Assembly (NCBI GenBank): GCA_016842065.1 | Contig: JAEPDS010000021.1 | Coordinates: 1-64,000 of the forward strand | Direction: 5' to 3' | Length of the DNA stretch: 64,000 nucleotides | Origin: Candidatus Thiodiazotropha sp. 'RUGA' | Lineage (GTDB): Bacteria; Pseudomonadota; Gammaproteobacteria; Chromatiales; Chromatiaceae | Made by a program: the position numbers and the translations under genes | The notes under the pieces: generated by a model | Databases searched by the model: none | The model's input: the letters and a program-made list of their open reading frames with translations, nothing else | Told to the model about the DNA's origin: nothing | Part shown: piece by piece, positions 26,471 through 35,520 of the stretch | How positions within the stretch are numbered: the first letter of the stretch is position 1 | How the letters are laid out: each line of letters begins with the position of its first letter

Positions 26471-28327
26471 ATGTCCAAACCGATTGATGATGCCAAACTG
26501 AGCAAACAGAACGTGACGATCGAGCATGAGGAGGCCGGCTCAATCCTCAGCCCGCTCAAGGCACTGCAGTTTTTCATGCGCAAACCGGTCACGGTTCCGC
26601 TGGAACCCCGACCGGCGGCAGACAACTACCGGGGCTTTCATCTTAACGATCATGAAAAGTGCATTGGCTGCAGTTCCTGCCAGAAAGTGTGTGACAACGC
26701 AGCCATCACCATGGTCAAGGTTCCCCATCTGCCGGAAGATCCGATCAACGGCGTGCGCAATCTTCGCCCGGCAATCGATTATGGCCGTTGCTGCTGGTGC
26801 GCCCTGTGTGTCGACATCTGTCCGACCAGCGCTATCTCTCTCTCCCGTGAATATGTTCATACCTGTACTCAGGAGGAGATCGACAGTTATTTCATCCTAC
26901 CGGATGAAACCGGTATCCATGGCGAGTACTACGGTGAGGGGTGGCAGAAGACCAATGACTCCGATCTGCTCGATCTGAACCGACAGCCGATGGCAGAGTT
27001 GGAAGCCGAGGAGCGAATCGACAACTTCAATGAGATCGTTGCCGGTTACACCGATCAGCAGGCGGTGATCGAAGCCTCACGCTGCGTTCAGTGCGGTATG
27101 TGTCACGACGCCTGCCCAACCCATATGGACGCGCCCGAATATATCCGTTCGATCTGGCAGGGCAACCTGGAGGACGCAGTGCGCTGGATCTATCAGAGCA
27201 ACCCCTTCTCCCATGTCTGCGGCCGGGTCTGCACCCATCGTTGCGAAGATGCCTGCTCGATCGGCCGACGGGGTGAACCCGTATCCATCCGCTGGTTGAA
27301 ACGCTACGCCATGGATTCGGTGGATCATGAACGGATCAAGCAGATTGCTGCGGAGGGTAAAGCGGACTATCTGAGCGGCAAACAGATCGCCATTATCGGC
27401 GCCGGACCGGCCGGTCTCACCACCGCCTACGACCTGGTTCGCAAAGGGCATCAGGTAACGGTCTTCGAGGCTCGTAAGGAAGCGGGCGGTATGCCCCGTT
27501 ACGGAATTCCCGAATACCGCCTGCCCTACGACATGCTCGACCAGGACATCGATGTGATCACCTCCATGGGGGTGAAGATCCAGACCGGTATTCAGGTCGG
27601 TAAGGATATCACTATGGCGCAACTGGAAGCGGACTATGATGCGGTGGTACTGGCCATTGGTCTGCATCTTGGTCGCTCCACCCGGGTTCCCGGTGCTGAC
27701 CACAAACAGGTGCGCAAAGCGATCGATCTACTGCGCAGAACCACTGACGATGAAGCGTATGAGATTCCACAGAAGGCGGTTGTCATTGGTGGTGGTAACG
27801 TGGCGATGGATATTGCCAGAACTCTCGCCCGTCAACAGCAACAGCAGTTTGGTCAGGTTCAGGTGACGGTCACGGCATTGGAAGAGATGAGCAACTTTCT
27901 GGCTGACCCGGTGGAGATCAAAGAGTGTCGTGAGGAAGGCATTGAGATCTATGATGCACGAGGCCCCCAGGCCTGCATCATCAAAAACAACAAACTGATC
28001 GGACTGAAGACCTGGAAGGTCCGCTCCATCTTCGATGAGCAAGGTCGCTTCGCGCCGGAATATGATGAGCAGGATGAGCAGATTCACGCCGCTGACATGG
28101 TCATAGAAGCGATCGGTCAGATGTCGGATAACAATCTGCTTGGTGACGACCTGACGGAAGCCCTGGAGTGGCAAAGGGGCCGACTCAGTATCGATGGACA
28201 GGGTCGAACCTCAGTCGACTGGCTATGGGCCGCTGGTGATTGCGTCAATGGACCGGATGTGGTCCATGCCATCGCGGATGGTCATCGCGTGGCTGCCAGC
28301 ATCGATGAGTGGTTGAATCAGCAATAA
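26471..28327 (+). CDS. NuoI-like ferredoxin fused to NfnB/GltD-like flavoprotein
   Basis: A 618-residue fusion. Residues 60-120 are a NuoI-type double cluster: Cys64/67/70/74 and Cys107/110/113/117. Residues about 180-290 match the N-terminal Fe-S domain of NfnB, GltD and dihydropyrimidine dehydrogenase, with Cys205/208/211/215 and Cys250/254/258/262. From about residue 305 follow an FAD site (AIIGAGPAGLTTAYDLVRKG) and an NAD(P) site (AVVIGGGNVAMDIA), ending with WAAGDCVNGPDVVHAIADG. In an ordinary complex I these jobs belong to NuoI plus NuoE/F/G; here one polypeptide gives electron entry from NAD(P)H through FAD and several [4Fe-4S] clusters to the NuoB/D-like core. The reverse direction is also possible. 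Confidence 0.93.
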   Translation: MSKPIDDAKLSKQNVTIEHEEAGSILSPLKALQFFMRKPVTVPLEPRPAADNYRGFHLNDHEKCIGCSSCQKVCDNAAITMVKVPHLPEDPINGVRNLRPAIDYGRCCWCALCVDICPTSAISLSREYVHTCTQEEIDSYFILPDETGIHGEYYGEGWQKTNDSDLLDLNRQPMAELEAEERIDNFNEIVAGYTDQQAVIEASRCVQCGMCHDACPTHMDAPEYIRSIWQGNLEDAVRWIYQSNPFSHVCGRVCTHRCEDACSIGRRGEPVSIRWLKRYAMDSVDHERIKQIAAEGKADYLSGKQIAIIGAGPAGLTTAYDLVRKGHQVTVFEARKEAGGMPRYGIPEYRLPYDMLDQDIDVITSMGVKIQTGIQVGKDITMAQLEADYDAVVLAIGLHLGRSTRVPGADHKQVRKAIDLLRRTTDDEAYEIPQKAVVIGGGNVAMDIARTLARQQQQQFGQVQVTVTALEEMSNFLADPVEIKECREEGIEIYDARGPQACIIKNNKLIGLKTWKVRSIFDEQGRFAPEYDEQDEQIHAADMVIEAIGQMSDNNLLGDDLTEALEWQRGRLSIDGQGRTSVDWLWAAGDCVNGPDVVHAIADGHRVAASIDEWLNQQ

Positions 28328-28346
28328 CAGCAGGAGTGGCATCGCC

Positions 28347-28850
28347 ATGTCTGAAGGTCATAGCAGCAGTTACGACAGACTGAAATCGAAAAAAAGCCTG
28401 GCGGAGATTCTGGATGTTGCAATCGAGTTCGAACGTACCGCCCGGGACTTCTACACGGACCTGATTCCTAAAGTCAGTAAACAGATCCGCTATCTGGTAG
28501 AGGAGCTGGCAGAAGAGGAGCAGCGCCATTTCGATCTGTTTACCGAACTGAAAAACCGTCCCGATCTGGAGAAGCAGGTTCAAACCCTGGTGGAGATCCC
28601 GGCAAGCGATAAAAAGTTCTCCGATGCCATCCACCTTCCGGAACTGGGTGACAGGCCCGACGACCAGTCGGTACTGCAATATGCGTTAGGTCGTGAACAT
28701 GCGGCCATGGAACAGTACCATGCACTCGCCGAGAGCACCGGGGATGGTCCGATCAAGGAGCTGTTTCAATTCCTTGCCAATGAAGAGACGGAACATAAGA
28801 ACCAACTGGAAAAGGTCTATTACGAAACCATTCACAGTGGTGGAGTCTGA
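28347..28850 (+). CDS. Rubrerythrin-like diiron protein
   Basis: A 167-residue four-helix ferritin-like protein. Iron ligands: Glu in IEFERTARDFY, ExxH in AEEEQRHFDLF, Glu in GREHAAMEQY, and ExxH in NEETEHKNQLE, the rubrerythrin pattern. It lacks the C-terminal rubredoxin domain, so electrons must come from a partner protein. It lies 20 bp after the fusion gene and is probably in the same operon; a peroxide- or oxygen-scavenging role protecting the Fe-S complex is likely (inference). Confidence 0.88.
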   Translation: MSEGHSSSYDRLKSKKSLAEILDVAIEFERTARDFYTDLIPKVSKQIRYLVEELAEEEQRHFDLFTELKNRPDLEKQVQTLVEIPASDKKFSDAIHLPELGDRPDDQSVLQYALGREHAAMEQYHALAESTGDGPIKELFQFLANEETEHKNQLEKVYYETIHSGGV

Positions 28851-28856
28851 TCGTGA

Positions 28857-29051
28857 TCAAGATTCCAGATTCGGTTTAATGATCCTGCCACCGGATCCAT
28901 TCACTTTCTCTCTGCAGATTTTCCTTGCAGCCACCATCATGCTTTTATAACAGGATCTACTGCTCTCACACTCTATCGCTTCCTGAAACAGATAAATGGA
29001 ACCCCACATAACCTGCAGGAGTACCGGACAATCAGGGTCCATCAGAATCAT
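28857..29051 (-). CDS. Possible small Cys-containing protein
   Basis: A 64-residue open frame, running against the operon before it and overlapping the next gene by 20 bases on the same strand. The central part ECESSRSCYKSMMVAARKIC is helical with regularly placed cysteines, which argues against a random frame, but I recognise no family. An internal ATG (MWGSIYL) is another possible start. Existence is uncertain. Confidence 0.35.
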   Translation of the reverse strand: MILMDPDCPVLLQVMWGSIYLFQEAIECESSRSCYKSMMVAARKICREKVNGSGGRIIKPNLES

Positions 29052-29280
29052 TCAAATTATTATCGGTCTTGAACTCTGCTTTGTCCGTCAGTCTGTTTTC
29101 GGATGCAAAGATCAAATTGACCATAATCACAGAAATACAACCAAGAAACAGTGCAACCGCAAAATCGCCCCCTCGCCATAGGCTGGCCAGTATCGGTACA
29201 CCAATAACCATGATGGCGATACCGCCTACCAGTATCAGAAAGCTCAATGGGCGATTGAAAGCTATGTACTTTTTTCTCAT
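29032..29280 (-). CDS. Small two-helix membrane protein of unknown function
   Basis: An 82-residue protein with two hydrophobic helices (FLILVGGIAIMVIGVPILAS and FAVALFLGCISVIMVNLIFA) and a charged tail. No clear ribosome site precedes the ATG at 29280. The well-formed helices make it more likely real than not. It overlaps the possible 64-residue gene downstream. The gap 29281-29738 holds a direct repeat TTTAGGTC at about 29449 and 29471 but no gene. Confidence 0.45.
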   Translation of the reverse strand: MRKKYIAFNRPLSFLILVGGIAIMVIGVPILASLWRGGDFAVALFLGCISVIMVNLIFASENRLTDKAEFKTDNNLNDSDGP

Positions 29281-29738
29281 TGCAGTTGTGATCTATTCGT
29301 CTAACGTTAGCGTTGACTGCACCTTTAGGTAGTAGCAACCGCCCCATCGACACGCTTCTCTATCGTGCCAGCTCTTTTCATCGACAGCTATCGACTATTA
29401 AAACCATTCAAGCAGGTGTGTAAAACACTGACCTTCTAATCCATACAAAATTTAGGTCATATCACCCACTTTAGGTCTTTTGACTCAATTGGGAACCCAA
29501 CTGAATAACATTTAATTTTTTTATTTCAATAACTTAATCCCTGGCCTTGAAATTGCTATTACCTGGAATGTCCGCCATGGAAAGCAGTCAGCCGGATATC
29601 GATTCGGACTCGGGAACAGAGATAAAAGTTCGATAACGTTACAACTTTATTCTGTGACTACCTGGAGCAATGAGGTGATTGATCATCCGGATGATGACCA
29701 TTACCAACCTTTTAACATGTACAGCAGAATTATAACTT

Positions 29739-31904
29739 ATGAAGTCTTTACCTAAACACAGTATCAACTTTGCACTCTTATCCCTCCTGACCGTAGCCAC
29801 CCAACCTTCCGCCGTCGCAGACGAAGCTGAAAACAGTGCCACGGATGAGGAGTTTGATGTCATCAGTGTTACCGCCTCCAGAATCGAACGAAAAACCAAA
29901 GAGGTTGCCGGCTCAATCGATGTCATCGACTCGGAACGCATCGAAAGTGAAAAGATGTTCAACATCAAGGATGCCATTCAGGGCAGCCCAGGCGTCTTGA
30001 TCAATTCCAAGAATTCAGCCTATGACAGCCGCCTGATTATTCGTGGCGCCGGGCAGAAAGCCAACTACGGTGTGCGGGAGATCATGGTCATCCGGGATGG
30101 GGTTCCAATGACAGATCCCGACAGCTTTTCCCGTTTTGATTTCATCGATACCCAGGATATCGAACGCATCGAGATCACCAAGGGGCCTGGCTCACTGTTT
30201 GGTGCCGGCTCTGCTGGCGGTACCATCCAGATCATCTCAAAATCAGTATTCGATACAGACAGTAACCGAATCAAACTGGGAGCCGGTGAATTTGGACAGC
30301 AGAACCTGCATGGACGACTGGCCGGTGATATCAATGACAGTAACGCCGCATCGATCACAGCGTCATATCGCAAAACCGACAACGACTGGCGGGACTGGAA
30401 CGAGTTTGAGTCCAAACAGCTGGCTCTGAAACACGGTTTTCTGCTGGACAATGGCGGCACTCTGGAGTCAGAACTGAGTTACCATGAAGCGGATCTGCAA
30501 CTGCCTGGCTCCATGGATGAAGACGAGTTTGAGAATTATCTGGATAGCGGTGAGCAGAAAGATACCACCAGCAGCCCCTGGCAACACAGTGGACGCTACT
30601 CCACCATCTGGTTTTTCAACTCCCGTTATGAACAGGAGATGGATAACCTCACCCTGAAGCCAAGGGTCTACGCTAATCAGTGGGATCACTACCATCCGGT
30701 GACCGGTGCCATCAATGACAATCCGGGTACGACTGTTTTCGGTACCGATCTCGAGATCACATACAAACATCAGCTTTGGGGAGAAAGCACTCTGGTCACA
30801 GGTGTGACAGCTCGCCGGGATAACACTGAAGGCGCGAAGAAATACACCTATGCCGATGTTGAGACGGCTCCACCACCGGCCTGGAATCCAACCGGACCAG
30901 CGACCATTCTACATACCAACTCCGATCGCGCCGGTGATCTGCTTGAAGAAGAGGATGCCACCAATACCCTGTATGGCTTTTACATCCAGGAGACCATGCA
31001 ACCGACTGAAAAAGTTAATCTTGAACTCGGCTTTCGTTATGACCGCAACAACTTTGACATCGATAACACCGCATTTGGTGAATACAGCTATGGCAGTGGG
31101 ACCTATACCTTCTTTGACACACCGGAAAAGACAAAAACCGATAAAACCTTCAATCTTTTCTCGCCCAAGCTGGGTTTGACCTATGCGATTGATCAGCGCA
31201 TCAATGTCTATGGTGTGGTTGCTCAATCGGGACAGGTGCCTTCCGAATCAGAGATTCAGAGCAATCCGAAACTGGATGCTGCCACAGCACAAAACGTTGA
31301 AGTGGGTTTAAAGGGGCGTGAGCAGGCGTGGTCGTTCGACCTGGCACTCTATCGCACCACAGTCAGTGATGAGATCGTTTCAACCCTCAATGAGGATCTA
31401 ACCACTGAGTTTCAAAATGCTGGTGAAACCTTGAAGAAAGGTGTTGAACTCAGCGGTCGCTACGATGTTACCAACAACATCTGGTTGGAAGGCAGTTTTG
31501 CTTACAGTGATTATACTTTTACCGATTTTGATGAACTGGTTCGCAGCGGACGCACTCAAACCCCGGTTGACCGATCTGGCAACCAGCTTCCCTATATTCC
31601 TCGCCAGCAATATGGTCTGGGATTAGGTTACAACCACCCGCTCGGCATAAAAGCGGTGATCCGCAGCAACAGCTGGGGAAGCTATTACGTCGATAATGCC
31701 AATACTGAAAAATACGATGGTTACGACTTCCTCACCAATCTGATGCTCAGTTATCAGACAGGATCCCATACGCTGGCTCTGAATGTGGAAAACCTGTTTG
31801 ACAAGCGCTATGCCACGGAAGTAAAGAAAAGCACCAGTGGCAATAAGACCTATTCGGCTGGCGCACCTCGTAATGCCATGCTCACTTATACCTATCTGTT
31901 CTGA
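29739..31904 (+). CDS. TonB-dependent outer-membrane receptor
   Basis: A 721-residue receptor. A signal peptide (to about residue 28) is followed by the TonB box region (EEFDVISVTASRIERK), the plug domain (about 45-160; VRDGVP-type segment VIRDGVPMTDPDSFSRFDFI, RIEITKGPGSLFGAGSAGGT) and a beta-barrel ending in aromatic residues (MLTYTYLF), as required for outer-membrane assembly. It heads an operon with its own ExbB-ExbD-TonB, a polyferredoxin and a CcdA-like protein. The ligand is not evident; iron-siderophore receptors rarely have such redox partners, so a redox-active metal such as copper is one candidate (inference). Confidence 0.93.
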   Translation: MKSLPKHSINFALLSLLTVATQPSAVADEAENSATDEEFDVISVTASRIERKTKEVAGSIDVIDSERIESEKMFNIKDAIQGSPGVLINSKNSAYDSRLIIRGAGQKANYGVREIMVIRDGVPMTDPDSFSRFDFIDTQDIERIEITKGPGSLFGAGSAGGTIQIISKSVFDTDSNRIKLGAGEFGQQNLHGRLAGDINDSNAASITASYRKTDNDWRDWNEFESKQLALKHGFLLDNGGTLESELSYHEADLQLPGSMDEDEFENYLDSGEQKDTTSSPWQHSGRYSTIWFFNSRYEQEMDNLTLKPRVYANQWDHYHPVTGAINDNPGTTVFGTDLEITYKHQLWGESTLVTGVTARRDNTEGAKKYTYADVETAPPPAWNPTGPATILHTNSDRAGDLLEEEDATNTLYGFYIQETMQPTEKVNLELGFRYDRNNFDIDNTAFGEYSYGSGTYTFFDTPEKTKTDKTFNLFSPKLGLTYAIDQRINVYGVVAQSGQVPSESEIQSNPKLDAATAQNVEVGLKGREQAWSFDLALYRTTVSDEIVSTLNEDLTTEFQNAGETLKKGVELSGRYDVTNNIWLEGSFAYSDYTFTDFDELVRSGRTQTPVDRSGNQLPYIPRQQYGLGLGYNHPLGIKAVIRSNSWGSYYVDNANTEKYDGYDFLTNLMLSYQTGSHTLALNVENLFDKRYATEVKKSTSGNKTYSAGAPRNAMLTYTYLF

Positions 31905-31916
31905 GGATGAACACTC

Positions 31917-32714
31917 ATGAAACCATCTAATTTGGCAATCATGCTGGCCACCTTGCTACTGCCCCCGACCGGGGCAGTCGTTGCGGAAGAGGAACAGAAC
32001 CTCAAAAGCAAAAAGCCCGCAGCCTCTCATGGCCACCGGGGAGCCAAAACCTTTCATATAGACAATCTTGATGGCGCTAAGATCACCTATATACAACCCG
32101 ATCTCTCAAGCCAAACCATCACTCCGGTAATGGGCAAAGTCACCATGCCGGTGAGCGGTGTGGACAACTATCATGCCCTGGTAGTGGAGAAGGATTGGGG
32201 TGACCACAAAGAGGTGATCATTCGTTACCAGTATATGTTCGGACGTCCCAGTAAACAGAACCCTGTCCGACTGACTGCTGCACAAAAAAGCGAGTTTGAG
32301 ATTGTTCCGGATCCACTGCCGAGAGAGCACTACCGCTACCACAGTCAACAGACCTGGGGGTTCCTGGCACGATACCAGGGAGAACTATTAAGTAATCACC
32401 CTTTGACACTGACCACCTCAAACGGCAGTGAGCAGACTCTCTATACAGACGAACATGGCCGGGTCACTTTCCAGATTCCGGATGATTTTCCTGGCCTGAC
32501 AGAGGGCGAAAGAAGTAAGCAGACAGCACAACTCACCATCAGTGGTGAGTATCAACAAAGCGATACGAACCACTCCACTCAACTGGTTGCCGACTACCGG
32601 GTCAATCCCAGCCACTGGCAATCCACAGAGTTGGGGCTGTTGGTGTTGGGCATAGGCTTTCTCGCTGGTGGCTATCTGGGACAAAACCTGAAGAATCGGG
32701 ACAAAAAAGCATGA
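31917..32714 (+). CDS. Periplasmic protein with a C-terminal membrane anchor
   Basis: A 265-residue protein with a signal peptide (MKPSNLAIMLATLLLPPTGA), a His-containing linker (AASHGHRGAKTF), two beta-sandwich-like parts, and a C-terminal helix (LGLLVLGIGFLAGGYLG) with a basic tail, so it faces the periplasm. The second half resembles carboxypeptidase-regulatory or DUF4198-type domains of metal-uptake proteins (weak). It lies 12 bp after the receptor gene and overlaps the polyferredoxin gene by 4 bases. A role in binding the receptor's cargo in the periplasm is plausible but not shown by the sequence. Confidence 0.6.
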   Translation: MKPSNLAIMLATLLLPPTGAVVAEEEQNLKSKKPAASHGHRGAKTFHIDNLDGAKITYIQPDLSSQTITPVMGKVTMPVSGVDNYHALVVEKDWGDHKEVIIRYQYMFGRPSKQNPVRLTAAQKSEFEIVPDPLPREHYRYHSQQTWGFLARYQGELLSNHPLTLTTSNGSEQTLYTDEHGRVTFQIPDDFPGLTEGERSKQTAQLTISGEYQQSDTNHSTQLVADYRVNPSHWQSTELGLLVLGIGFLAGGYLGQNLKNRDKKA

Positions 32715-33763
32715 GCACCTTGAATCTTTCCGTGATACGCAAACTGGTGCAGATCAGTGCCTTTGTCTTTTTCGTTTATGGAGGTCTGATTACCGGTTAC
32801 TACCTGGAAGAGAAACTCAGTGGCGCCCTGCCCGCCCTGAGCTGCGCTTACGATTTCCAGGGTTCGGATCTCTGTACCCTGATTCCCATCCAGCACCAGA
32901 TGGATCACCGGCTTGGTGAGACCATTGCCAAAGGGGGTAACCTGTTGATGGGTGTGATGCCCACATTGATTACCCTGGGCACCTTTTTAGTATTGTTTGT
33001 GATACTCAACAAGGCTTTCTGCGGTTGGCTCTGCCCCCTGGGTACATTCCAGGAGCTGCTGCAGATGATCGGTCAAAAGATCGGCTTACAGCGTCAGGAA
33101 TCACTCTCCAAATCCCTGGTTGCCAAGGTTCGCCCTGTAAAATGGTTTATTCTGGTGTTGCTCGTCTTCGGCTTCCCCTTGCTGACGGGTATGGGGATGT
33201 TGAACCATGACCTGGGAGACCCCTTCTGCAAGATATGTCCCAGTCGAATCCTCACCACGCTGGCGACCGGCAGTACCGAGCAACTTCATGTCGATACGGC
33301 AAATGCCACCACCATCACCCTGACGTTATTCGCTGACTTTCTGTTCGGACTCATGCTTGCATTGGGATTGACGCTGCGCCAACCCTTCTGCCGCATCTGT
33401 CCGATGCTGGCGCTGCATGCCGTGTTTCGCAAAATGGGATTGTTACGCTTGATCAAAAATGCATCCCCACGATGTGACCGCTGCGGACTTTGCGCCAAGG
33501 CCTGTCCAATGGACATCCATGAAATCCATACTGACATGACCAGTCGGAATGTCACCTTTGAAGACTGCACACTCTGCGGACGTTGTGTCGAGTTCTGTCC
33601 AGACAAGAATGTTTTACAACTTAAATATGCATTCATACCCCTTTTCAGTGCTGACCCTCAGTATTTCAAAAAGCGAAAAAAGGCGCAGACCAATTGGGAG
33701 AAACAGAACCTGATCGCCTGGTTTGGCAACAAAGAGAGTAAACGCAGGGCTGAACCCTCATGA
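32711..33763 (+). CDS. NapH/NosR/CcoG-like membrane polyferredoxin
   Basis: A 350-residue inner-membrane protein with about five helices. Two Cx3CP motifs near membrane segments (FCGWLCPLGTFQELL, FCKICPSRIL, with a third FCRICPMLAL) are as in NapH/NosR. The C-terminal cytoplasmic part has two ferredoxin sites: CDRCGLCAKACP and CTLCGRCVEFCP. Such proteins pass electrons from the cytoplasm or quinol pool to periplasmic partners. Being inside a TonB uptake operon, it could reduce the imported metal or its carrier (inference). It overlaps both neighbours by 4 bases. Confidence 0.88.
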   Translation: MSTLNLSVIRKLVQISAFVFFVYGGLITGYYLEEKLSGALPALSCAYDFQGSDLCTLIPIQHQMDHRLGETIAKGGNLLMGVMPTLITLGTFLVLFVILNKAFCGWLCPLGTFQELLQMIGQKIGLQRQESLSKSLVAKVRPVKWFILVLLVFGFPLLTGMGMLNHDLGDPFCKICPSRILTTLATGSTEQLHVDTANATTITLTLFADFLFGLMLALGLTLRQPFCRICPMLALHAVFRKMGLLRLIKNASPRCDRCGLCAKACPMDIHEIHTDMTSRNVTFEDCTLCGRCVEFCPDKNVLQLKYAFIPLFSADPQYFKKRKKAQTNWEKQNLIAWFGNKESKRRAEPS

Positions 33764-34473
33764 TCCCGATCGAGCCTGTCAGCCTGAGTTTTGGTTCAGC
33801 CCTGCTGCTGGGACTCAGTTTCGGATCAGGGCCCTGCACCATTGCCTGTCTCCCCTATCTGGGACCGGTATTTACCGGTAGTGACCAACATGACTGGGGT
33901 GCCTGGCGTACTCTGTTGCCCTTCTCACTCGGGCGGATCTCCGGATACACCTTGCTGGCAGCAGCCGCAGGCTGGGCCGGACTCTGGGTGGAAGACCTGG
34001 TGGCCGAACCCTGGGTACGCTGGTTCCTGGGTGGCGCGACCATTCTGGTCGCACTGTCGATTATTTTTCGTCGCCAGCCCAAAACCTGTAAATCCGCCTG
34101 CCAATCCAGTCAATCGGTGACGCCAGAAGCACTGACCTCAAGCCTGAAACCCCATTCCCTGAGCAAAAAGAGTCTGCCGGGCAGTCTCTATCTGATGGGC
34201 TTTGGCATGGCACTCAATCCCTGTGCCCCCCTGACCACCCTGATACTTGCAGCAGCTACCAGTGCCAGTCTTCTCAATGGTGCAGTTTTGGGCGCTGGAT
34301 TCGCCATGGGTGCAGTGTTTCTGCCCACCCTGGTATTTGCAACAGGTCTTGCCCACTTCGGCCAACAGATCAGACTCCATTTGAGTCGCCACCGACTGGC
34401 TCTCGAAAACACCAGCATCGGTCTCCTCATAGTGATCGGTTGTGCCACAGCCTTTGGATGGATTACCCCATGA
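33760..34473 (+). CDS. CcdA/SafE-like membrane protein
   Basis: A 237-residue, six-helix protein of the CcdA/DsbD-gamma/UreH-like superfamily. The two symmetric Cys-Pro regions are SGPCTIACLPYLGPVF and MALNPCAPLTTLILAAA, which suggests thiol-disulfide transfer across the membrane or metal transport. A Lys/Ser/Cys-rich loop (KTCKSACQSSQS) separates the halves. It is coupled to the polyferredoxin before it and to exbB after it. Alternatives are a sulfite-exporter-like or metal permease; the retained Cys favours redox. Confidence 0.75.
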   Translation: MIPIEPVSLSFGSALLLGLSFGSGPCTIACLPYLGPVFTGSDQHDWGAWRTLLPFSLGRISGYTLLAAAAGWAGLWVEDLVAEPWVRWFLGGATILVALSIIFRRQPKTCKSACQSSQSVTPEALTSSLKPHSLSKKSLPGSLYLMGFGMALNPCAPLTTLILAAATSASLLNGAVLGAGFAMGAVFLPTLVFATGLAHFGQQIRLHLSRHRLALENTSIGLLIVIGCATAFGWITP

Positions 34474-35129
34474 ATATAGAAGAACTGATTGCAAAAGGAG
34501 GACCGGTGATATGGATTCTCCTTGCTTACTCATCAATAGGTCTGGCCATTGTGTTTGAACGCTACCTGTTGTTTATCCGTCTGCGTCGTATACCCAAAGC
34601 CTGGCTGTTGAAACTCGGCCAGCTTCTTGATTGTAAAGACCGCGCACAACAGATTGCGGAGTTAAAGGGACCTGAAGCCCGTATCATTCAAGCCATGGTT
34701 CAAGCCGATAGCGAAGGAGTCAAAGACCTGCAAGCGGTCGGCAGCCGGGTACGCGATGAAGAGGTTCAGCGGATGGCGTTCGGTCTGCGAACCCTATCGA
34801 TCCTTGGCAACACCGCACCTCTACTTGGCCTTCTGGGTACCATTACCGGCATGATAAAGGCCTTCATGGTGATCGAACAGGCTGGCGGAAAGGTGGATGC
34901 CCAAGCCCTTGCCGGAGGCATCTGGGAAGCCATGACCACTACAGGCGTCGGTCTTGCTGTAGCGATACCTCTGCTGTTGTTGCTGCACTTTCTGGAAGGC
35001 AGTGTGGAAAGGCGTGCACTATCGATGACCCGCTGTATCTCTCTGCTACTGGAGCGTCGCCCATCAACCATCAGCCAGCGGGAGGAGCCTCAGACACCGC
35101 ATTGGGAGAATATTACCGATGGCGTATGA
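34470..35129 (+). CDS. exbB: ExbB-like proton channel subunit
   Basis: A 219-residue MotA/TolQ/ExbB protein with three membrane helices and the conserved block FGLRTLSILGNTAPLLGLLG followed by TITGMIKAF. It powers TonB by proton flow together with ExbD. The ATG at 34470 overlaps the previous stop (ATGA); earlier in-frame starts would lengthen this overlap without need. Confidence 0.94.
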   Translation: MNIEELIAKGGPVIWILLAYSSIGLAIVFERYLLFIRLRRIPKAWLLKLGQLLDCKDRAQQIAELKGPEARIIQAMVQADSEGVKDLQAVGSRVRDEEVQRMAFGLRTLSILGNTAPLLGLLGTITGMIKAFMVIEQAGGKVDAQALAGGIWEAMTTTGVGLAVAIPLLLLLHFLEGSVERRALSMTRCISLLLERRPSTISQREEPQTPHWENITDGV

Positions 35130-35520
35130 GTATCGCAGACACTCCTCCCACGTACTCAACCTGACTCCGCTGATCGATATCGTCTTTCTTCTGCTGGTTT
35201 TTTTCTTGCTGACGGCCCATTTTATCGAGGATGAGGCAATCGACATACAACTACCAGAGGCAATCAGCAGTCAACCAAGCGAGGATCATGAGCCGTTGGT
35301 GATTAGTCTGCTGCCCTCCGGTGCAATCGCGCTTGATGGTGTAGCCACACCGCTGGATCAGCTCGAGGATAGTCTGAGCGCCATGCTTCATGCGAACAGC
35401 AAGCGGGTGGTCCAACTCAAAGGTGACCGGACAGCCCAGTTTGGTCAGGCGATCAAAATCATCGACGCCGCCCGACGTGCCGGCGCAGAATCTCTGGATA
35501 TCCTGACAGACAAACCATGA
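35119..35520 (+). CDS. exbD: ExbD-like subunit
   Basis: A 133-residue ExbD/TolR protein: one N-terminal helix with the proton-carrying Asp in LTPLIDIVFLLLVFFLLTA, then a periplasmic domain ending in AARRAGAESLDILTD. It overlaps exbB by 11 bases and tonB by 4. Confidence 0.95.
   Translation: MAYEYRRHSSHVLNLTPLIDIVFLLLVFFLLTAHFIEDEAIDIQLPEAISSQPSEDHEPLVISLLPSGAIALDGVATPLDQLEDSLSAMLHANSKRVVQLKGDRTAQFGQAIKIIDAARRAGAESLDILTDKP

Noticed and set aside
16881-28850. Reading the operon as a NiFe hydrogenase
   Set aside because: The large subunit lacks one Cys of each metal-binding pair and no hydrogenase maturation gene is in the window.
29440-29738. Fur box before the TonB receptor gene
   Set aside because: No convincing GATAAT-type inverted hexamers; only short TTTAGGTC direct repeats, too weak to call an operator.
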